NCBI GenBank assembly: GCA_045616685.1 | Contig: JAZLHF010000005.1 | Coordinates: 1-28,912 of the forward strand | Direction of reading: 5' to 3' | Source of the DNA: UBA1764 sp045616685 | GTDB lineage: Bacteria > Bacillota > Clostridia > Peptostreptococcales > Anaerovoracaceae | Length of the DNA stretch: 28,912 bases | Part shown: in pieces, positions 7,868 to 15,997 of the stretch | Layout: each line of letters opens with the position of its first letter | Numbering within the stretch: position 1 is the stretch's first letter | Notes under the pieces: generated by a model | Seen by the model: only the letters and a program-made list of their open reading frames with translations | Told to the model about the DNA's origin: nothing | The model's database searches: none | Position numbers and translations under genes: made by a program

Positions 7868-8361
7868 CAAAAAAATTAGATAAGGTGCCGGCTAATGTGA
7901 AGGGCGCAAGCCTGCGTTCGATTAAGGCGAACCACGAGGCTGCGCAGATGATTATCGTAGCTGATTCGTATGGCGATATTAAAACTGCGGTCGAGAATTT
8001 TCGCATGATGACAAATGCTGATATCACTTTTAGGATGCGTGGCAAGTCTATCGATATTAGTGTGATGGGAAGTGATGTGATTACCCCAGAGGCTTCTGAT
8101 GCGACCGCGGTGCATAGATGCCAAGACCCAGATGACGCGATTGGCAAGCTGATGGAATTTGCGAAGGAGCTGACTTTCACTTCTGAAGATGCGATGGATG
8201 TCATTGATTTTTGGAATAAGAATATGCCACTTGAAGGTTGCGAGTTCGTTGAGTTCGACATGAATCAAGATCGTCTGCGTTTGGTTATGAAAACTGATGC
8301 TTTAGATCAGGATGCAATCATGAACAAGCTGGATGAATATAATATGGGAATTGTGAAGTAA
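7852..8361 (+). CDS. Conserved-looking protein of unknown function
   Basis: A 169-residue protein with no signal peptide or membrane segment. It has an acidic, alpha/beta-looking composition and ends with DQDAIMNKLDEYNMGIVK. I do not recognise a family. It overlaps the CapA-family gene by 16 bases, so it is almost certainly translated from the same mRNA, and the pair ends at the terminator at 8426. The overlap and clean codon use support a real gene. A role alongside the CapA-family lipoprotein is only suggested by position. Confidence 0.7.
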   Translation: MEFEIAKKLDKVPANVKGASLRSIKANHEAAQMIIVADSYGDIKTAVENFRMMTNADITFRMRGKSIDISVMGSDVITPEASDATAVHRCQDPDDAIGKLMEFAKELTFTSEDAMDVIDFWNKNMPLEGCEFVEFDMNQDRLRLVMKTDALDQDAIMNKLDEYNMGIVK

Positions 8362-8425
8362 GGACGCGGGGCAGATTACTGCCCTAGGATAGGCCCCGGG
8401 ATAGGCTTAGATTATTTCAATAGCT

Positions 8426-8455
8426 AAGCGAGTTGGAAAACCAGCTCGCTTTTTT
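8426..8455 (+). terminator. Rho-independent terminator after the CapA-family operon
   Basis: An 11-bp stem, AAGCGAGTTGG/CCAGCTCGCTT (one G-T wobble), encloses AAAA and ends in a T-run (TTTTTT). It lies 64 bp after the stop at 8361. Confidence 0.9.
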
Positions 8456-8620
8456 ATTGCCTTGGGGCGAGCACGGTTGTGAGGATTGGTTTGGTTTGTC
8501 CATTCGCCCCTAACTCGGGCTCATGGTGTTTGCCTATCCCCGCGCGTTCGGATTGTAGCTGGCTTCGCGGGCTATGTAGGGCCCGCGGCCAGCCCTTCGC
8601 GCTTGGGGCAAACATGGAAA
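8456..8620. other. GC-rich intergenic segment with nested inverted repeats
   Basis: No credible gene. The segment contains the word CCCTAACTCGGG (8508-8519), found again at 25030-25041 beside the other GCATGC array. A perfect 7-bp stem, CGCGGGC/GCCCGCG, lies around 8566-8588, nested inside a looser inverted repeat whose arms contain TTTGCC and GGGGCAAACATGG. The base composition is much richer in G and C than the flanking genes. Confidence 0.45.
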
Positions 8621-8876
8621 GCATGCAGGCTCGCAGAATTTGAAAATTTGCATGCATTTTTGCGAGCGGGCGGCGTTGCGATTGCCTGAATTTGCATGCA
8701 AATGTTTGCTTTTTTGATTTTTGCATGCAAATGTCGCGGTGTGAATGCTCCGGCGGGCAAGAAAAATACATGCAGAAGTTCTGTTTTAGAAAATTTGCAT
8801 GTATTTTTGCGAGCGGGCGGCGTTGCGATTGCCTGAATTTGCATGCAAATGTTTGCTTTTTTGATTTTTGCATGCA
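8621..8876. repeat. Array 1: eight GCATGC-type sites in four 29-bp pairs
   Basis: GCATGC-type sites start at 8621, 8650, 8694, 8723, 8768, 8797, 8841 and 8870. Successive spacings are 29, 44, 29, 45, 29, 44 and 29 bp. Most sites have the wider form TTTGCATGCA(AAT). In the third pair the left site is ACATGC and the right is GCATGT: two changes that preserve complementarity between the two arms. The array ends 11 bp before the stop codon of the minus-strand nuclease-like gene, directly downstream of it. Several short open frames cross the array, but they simply translate the repeat and are not credible genes. Confidence 0.85.
8642..8876. repeat. 88-bp direct repeat within array 1
   Basis: Bases 8642-8729 and 8789-8876 are the same 88 bp at an offset of 147 bp, with a single difference (C at 8655, T at 8802). 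Each copy includes the GC-rich block GCGAGCGGGCGGCGTTGCG and three of the GCATGC-type sites. The offset equals two array periods (73 + 74), so the array seems to have grown by duplicating two units together. Confidence 0.9.
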
Positions 8877-8887
8877 TTTTCATCAAA

Positions 8888-9694
8888 TTAGTCAAAGTAT
8901 TGCCTGATATAGGATTCAACTAACGTTGATGATAGTGGTGCCTCTAATGATTCAAAGGTGCAAATCAGATTTATTCCAAACTTGAACCCTTCGCTGTTTA
9001 ATAATTGAATGCGGCGACAGGCTTCGGCAGCGTATTCGAGGTCTCCCATCATACCGAAATGTTCCCAATAAATTTCTTGTAATGTGTTTGTATTTAATAT
9101 CGTGAAATCTGGATAGACGATTTTGCCTGTGCGCTTTAACTTGAGTGGACATTCTACGTGATAGGGCAGAGTGTGATTGTATAGCGCGTTAGCAATCATT
9201 GCCTCGGATTTCGAGCGAACCTTTTCGCCGCGAAGCGTGTCATGTATCATGCTCTCGGATTTGTATGGATTGCGAGTGTAGACTTTACTTTGCCATGCAT
9301 TAATATATTTAGGCTTGTATGTAAAAAGATTACTATTTCGCTTTTGCAAATCTTCGGGCATGCTGTTAAAGATGTCCCTTTCTTCTACGCCGGAGTGCAG
9401 TGAAATATATTTTTCTACGGCACTAATATTCTTTTTTAGCCTTGGTATAACTCTGCGAATATAGTACGCGTTAGCCAAAGCTGTAATCTTTGCATCATCG
9501 GATTTAGGAATGTAGAAGGCTTTGTTACTGCCATCGGTACGGTAATAGTATTGGAGTCTGTTTGCTTTAGTTGTAAAGGTGAGCCTCTCGGTAGGGAGAT
9601 CTTTAAGTTTGGCCTCAAGCGTAGAAACCCTATCATTTAAAGATTTTGCATAGGCTTCGGCAGCGGAGGGATTTGTATTTTGTAGATTCTTCAT
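8888..9694 (-). CDS. PD-(D/E)XK nuclease-like protein, paralog A
   Basis: A 268-residue protein. The N-terminal half (about 1-110) is charged, with a probable coiled coil (SLNDRVSTLEAKLKDL), and carries VIPRLKKN and HSGVEERDI, both close to the second copy at 22108. The C-terminal half has a nuclease-like signature: VRSKSEAMIA (Glu164), ECPLKL (Glu181), YPDF (Asp196), then Glu207 and YWEHFGMM (Glu210). Glu in a helix, a PD dipeptide before a strand and a following Glu are typical of PD-(D/E)XK enzymes; cleavage activity is inferred, not shown. There is no partner gene. The stop is 11 bp from array 1. The promoter-like TATAAT lies eight bases before the ATG, with no Shine-Dalgarno. Confidence 0.72.
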   Translation of the reverse strand: MKNLQNTNPSAAEAYAKSLNDRVSTLEAKLKDLPTERLTFTTKANRLQYYYRTDGSNKAFYIPKSDDAKITALANAYYIRRVIPRLKKNISAVEKYISLHSGVEERDIFNSMPEDLQKRNSNLFTYKPKYINAWQSKVYTRNPYKSESMIHDTLRGEKVRSKSEAMIANALYNHTLPYHVECPLKLKRTGKIVYPDFTILNTNTLQEIYWEHFGMMGDLEYAAEACRRIQLLNSEGFKFGINLICTFESLEAPLSSTLVESYIRQYFD

Positions 9695-9702
9695 ATTTCC
9701 AT

Positions 9703-9729
9703 ATTATACCAATTGCCAGAAAATGTAAA
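9703..9729 (-). promoter_or_regulatory. Candidate promoter of nuclease-like paralog A
   Basis: Read on the minus strand: TTTACA (9729-9724), a short 15-bp spacer, then TATAAT (9708-9703). Transcription would begin only two or three bases before the ATG at 9694. The words ATTTACAT and ATATGGAAATA here recur before paralog B at about 22079-22099, so the two genes share upstream sequence. Confidence 0.5.
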
Positions 9730-9740
9730 TAGCAAAAAAA

Positions 9741-9777
9741 TAAGTTTGAATAAGTTTGAAATGAAAGTTTGAAATGA
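9741..9777. repeat. Short tandem repeats (AAGTTTGAA words)
   Basis: TAAGTTTGAA occurs twice in a row (9741-9760), overlapping two consecutive copies of the 13-mer AAGTTTGAAATGA (9752-9777). The block lies between the terminator at 9779 and the start of nuclease-like paralog A. It is AT-rich and probably arose by slippage; no function is evident. Confidence 0.7.
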
Positions 9778-9778
9778 A

Positions 9779-9804
9779 AGAACTCTCACATATGCGAGAG
9801 TTCT
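9779..9804 (-). terminator. Terminator of the NusG-II/Gx operon (minus strand)
   Basis: A perfect 9-bp stem, AGAACTCTC/GAGAGTTCT, encloses an 8-nt loop. On the minus strand it follows the Gx transporter stop by 26 bp and is succeeded by TTCATTTC, a weak T-rich tract. On the plus strand it is followed by TCTTTCC. Confidence 0.65.
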
Positions 9805-9830
9805 TCTTTCCGAGTTATGTATAAGTTTTT

Positions 9831-10346
9831 CTATTTAAGCTTTTGAATAATTAGTGTTGCCAATATTCCGATGCCAATGCCGGTAGCAAGACCACTTATC
9901 AGAAGCACTGGATAGTAGTAGAGCACTTCGCTGGTTTTCATTACGAGGCATGCGACGAAAAGCTGCCCCAGGTTGTGGGCAACTCCACCGGCCATCGAGA
10001 CTCCGGCGATGCTGAACTTGTTTGTCTTTTGCAAAAGGGCCATGACTATGAATGAGAGGATGGCTCCGGCAAGAGAGTAGAGGGCCGAGAATACGGATCC
10101 GAACAGCAGGGCCGATAGCAGCACGCGCACGATGTTGATTGGCAAGGTCCACTTGACGCCGAGCTTGTAGAGTGCAACGACGATGACTATGTTGGCGATG
10201 CCGAGCTTGATTCCTGGAGCTGCGACGCTGATTGGAATTAAGAATTCTATGTAACCGAATATTAGTGCGAGGGCCGAGAGCAATGCAGCTGTCGCGATTT
10301 TGCGAGAGCGGTTTGCGGTGATCTGCTTGTTAGTACGAGATTGCAT
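9831..10346 (-). CDS. Gx transporter family membrane protein
   Basis: A 171-residue integral membrane protein of the Gx transporter family (also annotated heptaprenyl diphosphate synthase component I, PF07456), with about five hydrophobic segments beginning IATAALLSALALIFGYIEFL. The family hallmark PGIKLGIANIVIVVALY is present, as are GSVFSALYSLAGAILSF and GGVAHNLGQLFVACL. Such genes are known to sit with NusG-domain-II and ApbE genes in flavin-dependent extracytosolic electron transfer loci, and are thought to help supply a flavin or quinone-type substrate; the substrate here is unknown. I chose the ATG at 10346 because AAGGAGGT stands six bases before it; a start at 10367 lacks one. The gene overlaps the NusG-II gene by 17 bases. 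Confidence 0.85.
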   Translation of the reverse strand: MQSRTNKQITANRSRKIATAALLSALALIFGYIEFLIPISVAAPGIKLGIANIVIVVALYKLGVKWTLPINIVRVLLSALLFGSVFSALYSLAGAILSFIVMALLQKTNKFSIAGVSMAGGVAHNLGQLFVACLVMKTSEVLYYYPVLLISGLATGIGIGILATLIIQKLK

Positions 10347-10701
10347 CGCTACCTCCTTTTTCGCCAACTATGCGAACTGCGAGTTTGTGCGGCAGGCATA
10401 GGATAATCTGGCCTTCGCTTGAAACCTTGCCAAAGCGCATACAGTCCTTGTTTGGGCAGTCGGCTTCTTTGACCCAAACTTGCCCAGATTCGACACAAAT
10501 GGTATTATATCCATAGGCGGTTTTGATTTCATAAGTGCCATCAGCGCTTAGCGGAATTGTCTTTATGATTTCGCCCGAGACGGTGATTTCGACCTTGGAA
10601 TCGCTTGATGGATTTTTGCGTAGCATAGCAAATCCAAGCACTGAAAGTGCGAGGATTGTGACAAGCAATATTACATCTGCTTTTTTAAAATACTTTGACA
10701 T
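10330..10701 (-). CDS. NusG domain II-containing exported protein
   Basis: A 123-residue protein with one N-terminal membrane anchor (about residues 10-27) and an extracytosolic NusG_II domain (PF07009). The domain signature is clear: ITVSGEIIKTIPLSADGTYE, GYNTICVESGQVWVKEADCPN, DCMRFGKVSSEGQIILCLPH and LAVRIVG. The DCPNKDC pair of cysteines and the later CLPH are usual in the family. This stand-alone form is unrelated in role to the transcription factor NusG and regularly accompanies Rnf, ApbE and Gx genes. It overlaps the downstream Gx gene, so the two form an operon. The start is 21 bp from the divergent ApbE start. No Shine-Dalgarno is clear upstream. Confidence 0.88.
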   Translation of the reverse strand: MSKYFKKADVILLVTILALSVLGFAMLRKNPSSDSKVEITVSGEIIKTIPLSADGTYEIKTAYGYNTICVESGQVWVKEADCPNKDCMRFGKVSSEGQIILCLPHKLAVRIVGEKGGSDAISY

Positions 10702-10722
10702 TTATTAAATGGCGCCACACAT

Positions 10723-11700
10723 GTGCGCGACAAATATATGCAACAATATAAAGTTGAAAATTATATAAAGAAGGCCTTGGCTTTCTTAATTATTATATCA
10801 CAAGTTTTCGCGCTTGCGGGATGTGGCGAAGAGCCAGCAACAACGAGCTATGGCGAAGACTGGCTACTAAATACTTATTGCTACATCAATATTTACGAGC
10901 CAGGCAAGGAAGCTGTGATTAGCGAAGCATTTGCTTTAGCGCGCGACTATGAAAATAAATTATCTAGGACGATTCCGACTTCGCAAGTTTCGACTGGTGA
11001 GTATGATGAAGAGACTCAGGCGCTTGTTAATCAGGCGTTAGCATTTGAAGATGCGACTGATGGTGATTTTAACATCCACCTTGGAGCAGTTTCTTCTCTT
11101 TGGGATTTCAGCGGAACCAATGGCGGCCCGTTTGTGCCAAGCGACGAAGAAATTCAGGATGCTTTAGCGAAGCGAGTTGTCGACCTGGGGGCTATTGCAA
11201 AAGGATACATCGCTGACTGCGTTAGCGAGTACTTGCAGAATCATGGTGTGACAAGTGCAATCATTTCACTTGGCGGAAACATCATTTGCATTGGAACTAA
11301 AGCTGATGGCTCGAACTTTAAAGTTGGCATCGAAAAGCCTTTCTCTGAAGCCGGAGTCAAACTCGAGCAACGTGAAAGCATCGGCACTGTAATTTGCGAT
11401 GCAAATTATTCAGTTGTGACTTCGGGGATTTATGAGAGGTGCTTCACTGACGATGATGGAACTTTTTATCATCACATTTTAGATAAGGATACAGGTTATC
11501 CTGCGGAAACTGCGCTTGCTTCGGCGACAGTTGTTGGCCCAAGCTCTTGCATCTGTGATGCTTTGGCAACAATTGCAATTATAAAAGGCGAGCAGAATGC
11601 ACTTGAATTCATGAAGGACTATCCAGAATATACCGCGGTATTTATCGCGACCGATGGAGAGGTCTTAGATCCTTACGAAATTCTTGATTCAGTTCAGTAA
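10723..11700 (+). CDS. apbE: FAD:protein FMN transferase (ApbE), lipoprotein
   Basis: ApbE attaches FMN through a phosphoester bond to Thr in the motif S/T-G-A-T/S of exported proteins, using FAD as donor and Mg2+. Visible features: a signal peptide with lipobox LAGC, so a membrane-anchored lipoprotein; LLNTYCYINIY; the conserved VDLGAIAKGYIADCV; ISLGGNIICIG; and CICDALATIAIIKG, the family's D-A-x-x-T metal-binding segment. The 325-residue length is normal. The frame opens with GTG at 10723; an ATG at 10738 gives a signal peptide of more usual length and may be the true start, and neither has a good ribosome site. Its likely targets, RnfD (Thr167) and RnfG (Thr155), are encoded 5-8 kb downstream, and it is divergent from the NusG-II/Gx pair. 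Confidence 0.9.
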   Translation: MRDKYMQQYKVENYIKKALAFLIIISQVFALAGCGEEPATTSYGEDWLLNTYCYINIYEPGKEAVISEAFALARDYENKLSRTIPTSQVSTGEYDEETQALVNQALAFEDATDGDFNIHLGAVSSLWDFSGTNGGPFVPSDEEIQDALAKRVVDLGAIAKGYIADCVSEYLQNHGVTSAIISLGGNIICIGTKADGSNFKVGIEKPFSEAGVKLEQRESIGTVICDANYSVVTSGIYERCFTDDDGTFYHHILDKDTGYPAETALASATVVGPSSCICDALATIAIIKGEQNALEFMKDYPEYTAVFIATDGEVLDPYEILDSVQ

Positions 11701-11738
11701 AAATTTTTTAATACATACGTTATTATCTGGAGGCAAAA

Positions 11739-14700
11739 ATGAAAAAGTTTTTATCAATTTTAATCGTGTTGGCTATGCTGATTGGCATGGCGCCAGCGGT
11801 GGTGTTCGCGGACAGTGCGAATTCGACTGTCGACGAATTTGTTGTGATTGAATTTGGGGTTTTTGAAATTACGCCAGATGGTGTAAACCAAGTTTTGAGT
11901 GATGACAATGGAAAGCAAAATTCAATCACAATTATTAATATGGTTAAAGAACAGCTTGACAGAGCCAATGACTTATATGTAGATGGCAGTATCGCATATG
12001 AATCAGTTAGCCCTGGCACAGCAAATTCGAAAGTGATTCAGATTACGAATAATGCTATCTCAAGCGCAGAGGGCTCAAGAGCGTATTTATTAGGTGACGA
12101 AGGCAAGGCTTATTATGGACACTATGTCATTGATCTGTCTGTTTGGGAAAGCGGAGAAGGTAGCAATCCTGGAATCGCTTCTTTTTATGCAGAGTTTGAT
12201 TATGTGCCGATGGGTACGGAAGCTAAGCTGACTTATCATGATGGGGATGATGAGGATGCTTCCGCTAATAAGGTAGCTTATGGCACGATGGCAGACCTGA
12301 TTGTATCTGCAAATGAAGACGGTGGGGAAATTGTGCTGTTTGATGATGTTGAAGATCCGGGCAATGAGCCTATTACAGCAGAGATTAGTGTTGACGCTAG
12401 TGGATATAAGATTGGCAGCCAAGAAAAACCTCTTCAAGTTAACGGATATATAGATTTTTATAACCTTGCTGGCACATTCTATGTTAAGGCAATGAGTTAT
12501 GACGAGACTTTAATTTCTATATACGAGCCAGAAGTTGGGGCTGGATTAAATCATATAGAGCTTTCTCTTGGAGATGCTCCGCAGACATTTTGCTACGGAT
12601 CAATTTTATATTTCTGGGACTATGATGATGCGGACCCATATCCATCAGTTTCTTTGAAGGAGCCTGGATATTTTGCTTTGCAAGGTCAATACGGCAGCAT
12701 AAGAATTGTGAAAACAATTGATTATCCGTATGCAGTGCTGAATGGTAATGGAGACAGCATTCCTTATAGTTTTAATTTCTATAGCACTATTAGCGAAGCG
12801 TTTGCAGCTGCTGGTAGCGGGAATGTTTATGTAACCGACTATGTGATGCTCGGGGATAATTCGTATGAGATCAACACATATAACCTTGCTGGTTCATTGA
12901 CTACTGAACAAATCGCTCAGTTAAAGACTATGGTTAGAGTTACTGATGGAAGTAAGTCTGATTTCTATACATATCGTAGCGATGACTGGAATTTCTTATA
13001 TAGCAATGCTGAGAGTCAATCATTTAATTTGGATAACGCAAGCGAGACTGCAACAATCAATGCGATTGGTGGCGCGGAAAAAGCATCAGCAGGCGTTGAT
13101 GGAGTAGTTGTTACAACAAACTCCTGGGCTAATGCGACTGATTCTATTTTGAGTCCAGGATCATATATAATCAAAGAGGGGGGGGCAGATTCCATAGAAA
13201 TTGATGCTTCGAGTGCTTCCCTTGAAAGCGCTCCTACAGCGTATACCCTTGTTTCTCAAAACGCGAATGCAGAATTATCAATAAAAGGAAACGTTAGTGA
13301 GGGAAAATCTAATGTAACCTTTAATATCCTTGGCGATTATAAAGAAATTACAATAGATAACGCAGAAGTAAAGCTTGGCGAAAACCTTGATTACAAAGTT
13401 GAGGGAGAAATCCCAACTAAAGTTGAGTCTTTAGTAGTAAAGGGCAGTTCATTCTTAACTGTTGGTAACGAAGCAGATGATTATGTCGCATCTATTGGGC
13501 ATGTAGAGTTAGGCGCAGAGACAGGAGATTCAATCGAATCTTCATTTGACAATGTTTTGTTTGCTCCTACTGATGCAGTTGGATTTGCAATTGGCATTTC
13601 TCCGACATCATATGCTTTCATTTATAATTCTGACATTAAAATGACAGCGGACAATGCATCAGAGGATAATGTTTGCGGTATTATAAACTTCGGCATGCTT
13701 GGATTGATGGATACTGGAATTGATATTTCAGATGAAAACCCACAAGATTATGTGCACGGAATTTGGAATCATGAATCTGCAACGATGATTCTTGATAATA
13801 CTGATGCAGATAAGTCTATCAAGCTTAGCAAAGGAGTTGCTATTGCTTCGGAAGGTGGCACTGAAGATTTAACATCGTCAATCTCTGGGGTAAACATTAT
13901 TGTCGGAGGATTAAATCCTGATGGTGCAGCTATGGGCATTTATCAGGATAGTGGAAGACTTCTCTTAAAACCGGGATATGGCGTATACGATGATACGTAC
14001 GGAGAGTCAATTAATATTAAAGTTGAGGATAACGAAGGATACGGACTTTGTATTACAGATGATGTTGCATGGTCAATAGCTGGGCCTAAAGATTCTGTTA
14101 CTGTTGATGCTGCGAATGCAATTTATGCCGCTTCAACTAAGAGCTATGGTCCAAGATTCTCGGATTATAACATTACAACTGGAAAGTATTTAGGCGGTAT
14201 TGATATTGCTGGAGCCTATGGCATTCAGGGCCTTAAAAAGGCTATGCCACCTGTAAATTATTACGCTAAGGCTATAAGTGGCGGATACGAGGTCGTTTAC
14301 GAAGAATACGAACTGCATAAGTATTTAATGTCTGAAGGCAATGCTGCCGGAGCCTTTGTGCTTCACTCGAATATTGAGTATGGCTGGGGCGAGTTATTTA
14401 GTCTTGCTACTACCTATTACAATAGTTATATGCCTTATGCGGTTACAGGAAACAAGGCTATTGATATGAATGGATATAGAATTGATTCATATACAAAGAG
14501 CTTGAATGAAGGTTTGGTTGTTGTTCCTGGTGGATCAAGTTTATGGCTTTATACAACTAAACCTAATGCTATAACTGGAAATGAAATATGTGTTCATAAT
14601 GGATATCCTGTTGTTGCGGTAACGCCTGATGAGTCTGGCGAAGGCGGCGGAAAGTTTGTTAACGGAGCAGCTTCTGGTTTAGGTAAATATGGCGTAAATT

Positions 14701-15827
14701 TAGTTTGCCTGGAGGAAGAATCTGAAGATACAATATCTTTGATACAGACAGCTGGCCGTGTCGATTTATATGGTGGAACTTATAATGGCATGGTTGAGTG
14801 CGGATTTGGCGCAATGAATATTTACGGCGGAAATTATCATGGTCTTTTGGAAGTATTTGCAGATGAACCAGGTTCGGGTGTTAATATTTACGGTGGAAGA
14901 TTTTATCCAGCCTTAGCTTTGACTGGAGATGAACCAACCGAAATGATTGTAATCATGAATATGACCGGACTTATGGAAGTGCTTGAGCCAGGTAGTTTTG
15001 TATATAGAACTATCCAGTGGGATAAGGATGCTTGGCCTGAGCTTAAAGACAAAGATGGCGATGATGGGAAAGATATATTACCTAAGAGCCATATGATGGC
15101 TGCTGGAACTAAATTAGTTGCTCACGGCGGTACAGTGAACGAAACCTGTATTGTGCTGGCCGAAGTGGCATCTTTAGTTAAGGATCCGAGAGCAACGGAA
15201 GCTTATGCTGAAGTTGTTGGTTATATTAACCCTCAGCCTCACTCTGGCGGCGGCAGTGAACAAGCTAAGCCTGTTGAACCAACTGAGCCTGTTGAACCAG
15301 AGACATCAGATTTCAGTGATGTAAGTAAAGATGAGTGGTTCTATGAGAATGTTGAGTATGTTTTAAGTAAGGGTTTGATGAAAGGGGTAAGTAGTACATC
15401 TTTCGATCCTAACGGAACAACAACCAGAGCAATGATGATGACTATTCTCGCTCGCATGGATGGTTGCGATACTGAAGGCGGCGAAGAATGGTATTCAATC
15501 GGATTAAACTGGGCAAAGAACAACGGAATTTCTGATGGAACTAACCCAACTGGAAACATCACTCGCGAACAGTTCGCTACTATGCTTTATAATTACGCGA
15601 AGACTCAAGGTGAGGGATTCACTGATTCTTGGATGTTCAACCTCGATTTCAGCGATGCTGCTAATGTAAGCTCTTGGGCAAATGAGGCTATGCATTGGTG
15701 CGTAATGAAAGGCATCATTAACGGTAAGGCAAGTGCTTTAGCTCCAACTGCTTTAGACCCTCAAGGTCTTTTAACAAGGGCTGAAGCTGCTGCAATGATT
15801 CAGAGATTCTGCGAATTAGATAAATAG
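11739..15827 (+). CDS. Large SLH-anchored surface protein
   Basis: A 1362-residue exported protein with a signal peptide (cleavage probably after VVFA, about residue 24), a very long beta-rich, Asp/Glu/Gly-rich extracellular region, a Pro-Glu linker (KPVEPTEPVEPE) and three C-terminal SLH modules at about 1191-1240, 1246-1290 and 1300-1360. The SLH motifs are TTRAMMMTILARM, ITREQFATMLYNY and LTRAEAAAMIQRF. The stretch with GGTYNGMVECGFGAMNIYGG and NIYGGRF (around residues 1008-1055) looks like right-handed beta-helix repeats, as in adhesins or polysaccharide-binding proteins. I cannot assign a specific function. Ribosome site GGAGG precedes the ATG. A tract of eight G bases (13178-13185) lies in the coding region. 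It separates apbE from the rnf operon and ends at a strong terminator, so it is not part of that operon. Confidence 0.88.
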   Translation: MKKFLSILIVLAMLIGMAPAVVFADSANSTVDEFVVIEFGVFEITPDGVNQVLSDDNGKQNSITIINMVKEQLDRANDLYVDGSIAYESVSPGTANSKVIQITNNAISSAEGSRAYLLGDEGKAYYGHYVIDLSVWESGEGSNPGIASFYAEFDYVPMGTEAKLTYHDGDDEDASANKVAYGTMADLIVSANEDGGEIVLFDDVEDPGNEPITAEISVDASGYKIGSQEKPLQVNGYIDFYNLAGTFYVKAMSYDETLISIYEPEVGAGLNHIELSLGDAPQTFCYGSILYFWDYDDADPYPSVSLKEPGYFALQGQYGSIRIVKTIDYPYAVLNGNGDSIPYSFNFYSTISEAFAAAGSGNVYVTDYVMLGDNSYEINTYNLAGSLTTEQIAQLKTMVRVTDGSKSDFYTYRSDDWNFLYSNAESQSFNLDNASETATINAIGGAEKASAGVDGVVVTTNSWANATDSILSPGSYIIKEGGADSIEIDASSASLESAPTAYTLVSQNANAELSIKGNVSEGKSNVTFNILGDYKEITIDNAEVKLGENLDYKVEGEIPTKVESLVVKGSSFLTVGNEADDYVASIGHVELGAETGDSIESSFDNVLFAPTDAVGFAIGISPTSYAFIYNSDIKMTADNASEDNVCGIINFGMLGLMDTGIDISDENPQDYVHGIWNHESATMILDNTDADKSIKLSKGVAIASEGGTEDLTSSISGVNIIVGGLNPDGAAMGIYQDSGRLLLKPGYGVYDDTYGESINIKVEDNEGYGLCITDDVAWSIAGPKDSVTVDAANAIYAASTKSYGPRFSDYNITTGKYLGGIDIAGAYGIQGLKKAMPPVNYYAKAISGGYEVVYEEYELHKYLMSEGNAAGAFVLHSNIEYGWGELFSLATTYYNSYMPYAVTGNKAIDMNGYRIDSYTKSLNEGLVVVPGGSSLWLYTTKPNAITGNEICVHNGYPVVAVTPDESGEGGGKFVNGAASGLGKYGVNLVCLEEESEDTISLIQTAGRVDLYGGTYNGMVECGFGAMNIYGGNYHGLLEVFADEPGSGVNIYGGRFYPALALTGDEPTEMIVIMNMTGLMEVLEPGSFVYRTIQWDKDAWPELKDKDGDDGKDILPKSHMMAAGTKLVAHGGTVNETCIVLAEVASLVKDPRATEAYAEVVGYINPQPHSGGGSEQAKPVEPTEPVEPETSDFSDVSKDEWFYENVEYVLSKGLMKGVSSTSFDPNGTTTRAMMMTILARMDGCDTEGGEEWYSIGLNWAKNNGISDGTNPTGNITREQFATMLYNYAKTQGEGFTDSWMFNLDFSDAANVSSWANEAMHWCVMKGIINGKASALAPTALDPQGLLTRAEAAAMIQRFCELDK

Positions 15828-15843
15828 CGGTAATATTTTATAA

Positions 15844-15868
15844 AGAGGCCTTCGGGCCTCTTTTTTTT
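15844..15868 (+). terminator. Rho-independent terminator after the large SLH gene
   Basis: AGAGGCC/GGCCTCT stem with a TTCG tetraloop, followed by eight T. It lies 17 bp after the SLH gene stop and separates it from the rnf promoter. Confidence 0.95.
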
Positions 15869-15870
15869 CA

Positions 15871-15899
15871 TTGAATTGTGGCATCTTTTGGCGTAAAAT
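15871..15899 (+). promoter_or_regulatory. Candidate rnf operon promoter
   Basis: TTGAAT (15871-15876), a 17-bp spacer, then TAAAAT (15894-15899). The position directly after the upstream terminator and about 100 bp before rnfC fits an operon promoter. Confidence 0.6.
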
Positions 15900-15908
15900 A
15901 GGTATTGG

Positions 15909-15959
15909 GCGAACTTCCGTTCGCTTAGTTTTTACGTGCGGTTGCAAGGCACGTAAAAA
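15909..15959 (+). promoter_or_regulatory. Two hairpins in the rnf leader
   Basis: GCGAAC/GTTCGC (15909-15924) with a 4-nt loop is followed by an 11-bp perfect inverted repeat, TTTTTACGTGC/GCACGTAAAAA (15929-15959), with a 9-nt loop. The second is not followed by T, so it is not a terminator on the plus strand. It could be a leader structure or an operator; the redox or other signal is unknown. Confidence 0.5.
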
Positions 15960-15997
15960 ACGTAATAATTTTTAGCTTTTATTTAAGGAGAAAAGCA

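Noticed and set aside
8454..8919. Several overlapping open frames on both strands with Cys- and Lys-rich repeated peptides
   Set aside because: They are translations of the GCATGC repeat array in different frames; no ribosome sites, no family, and the repeated peptide follows the DNA repeat.
10695..10723. TTGACA at 10695 as the apbE promoter
   Set aside because: No acceptable -10 box lies 16-18 bp downstream, and the sequence is within the start of the divergent NusG-II gene.
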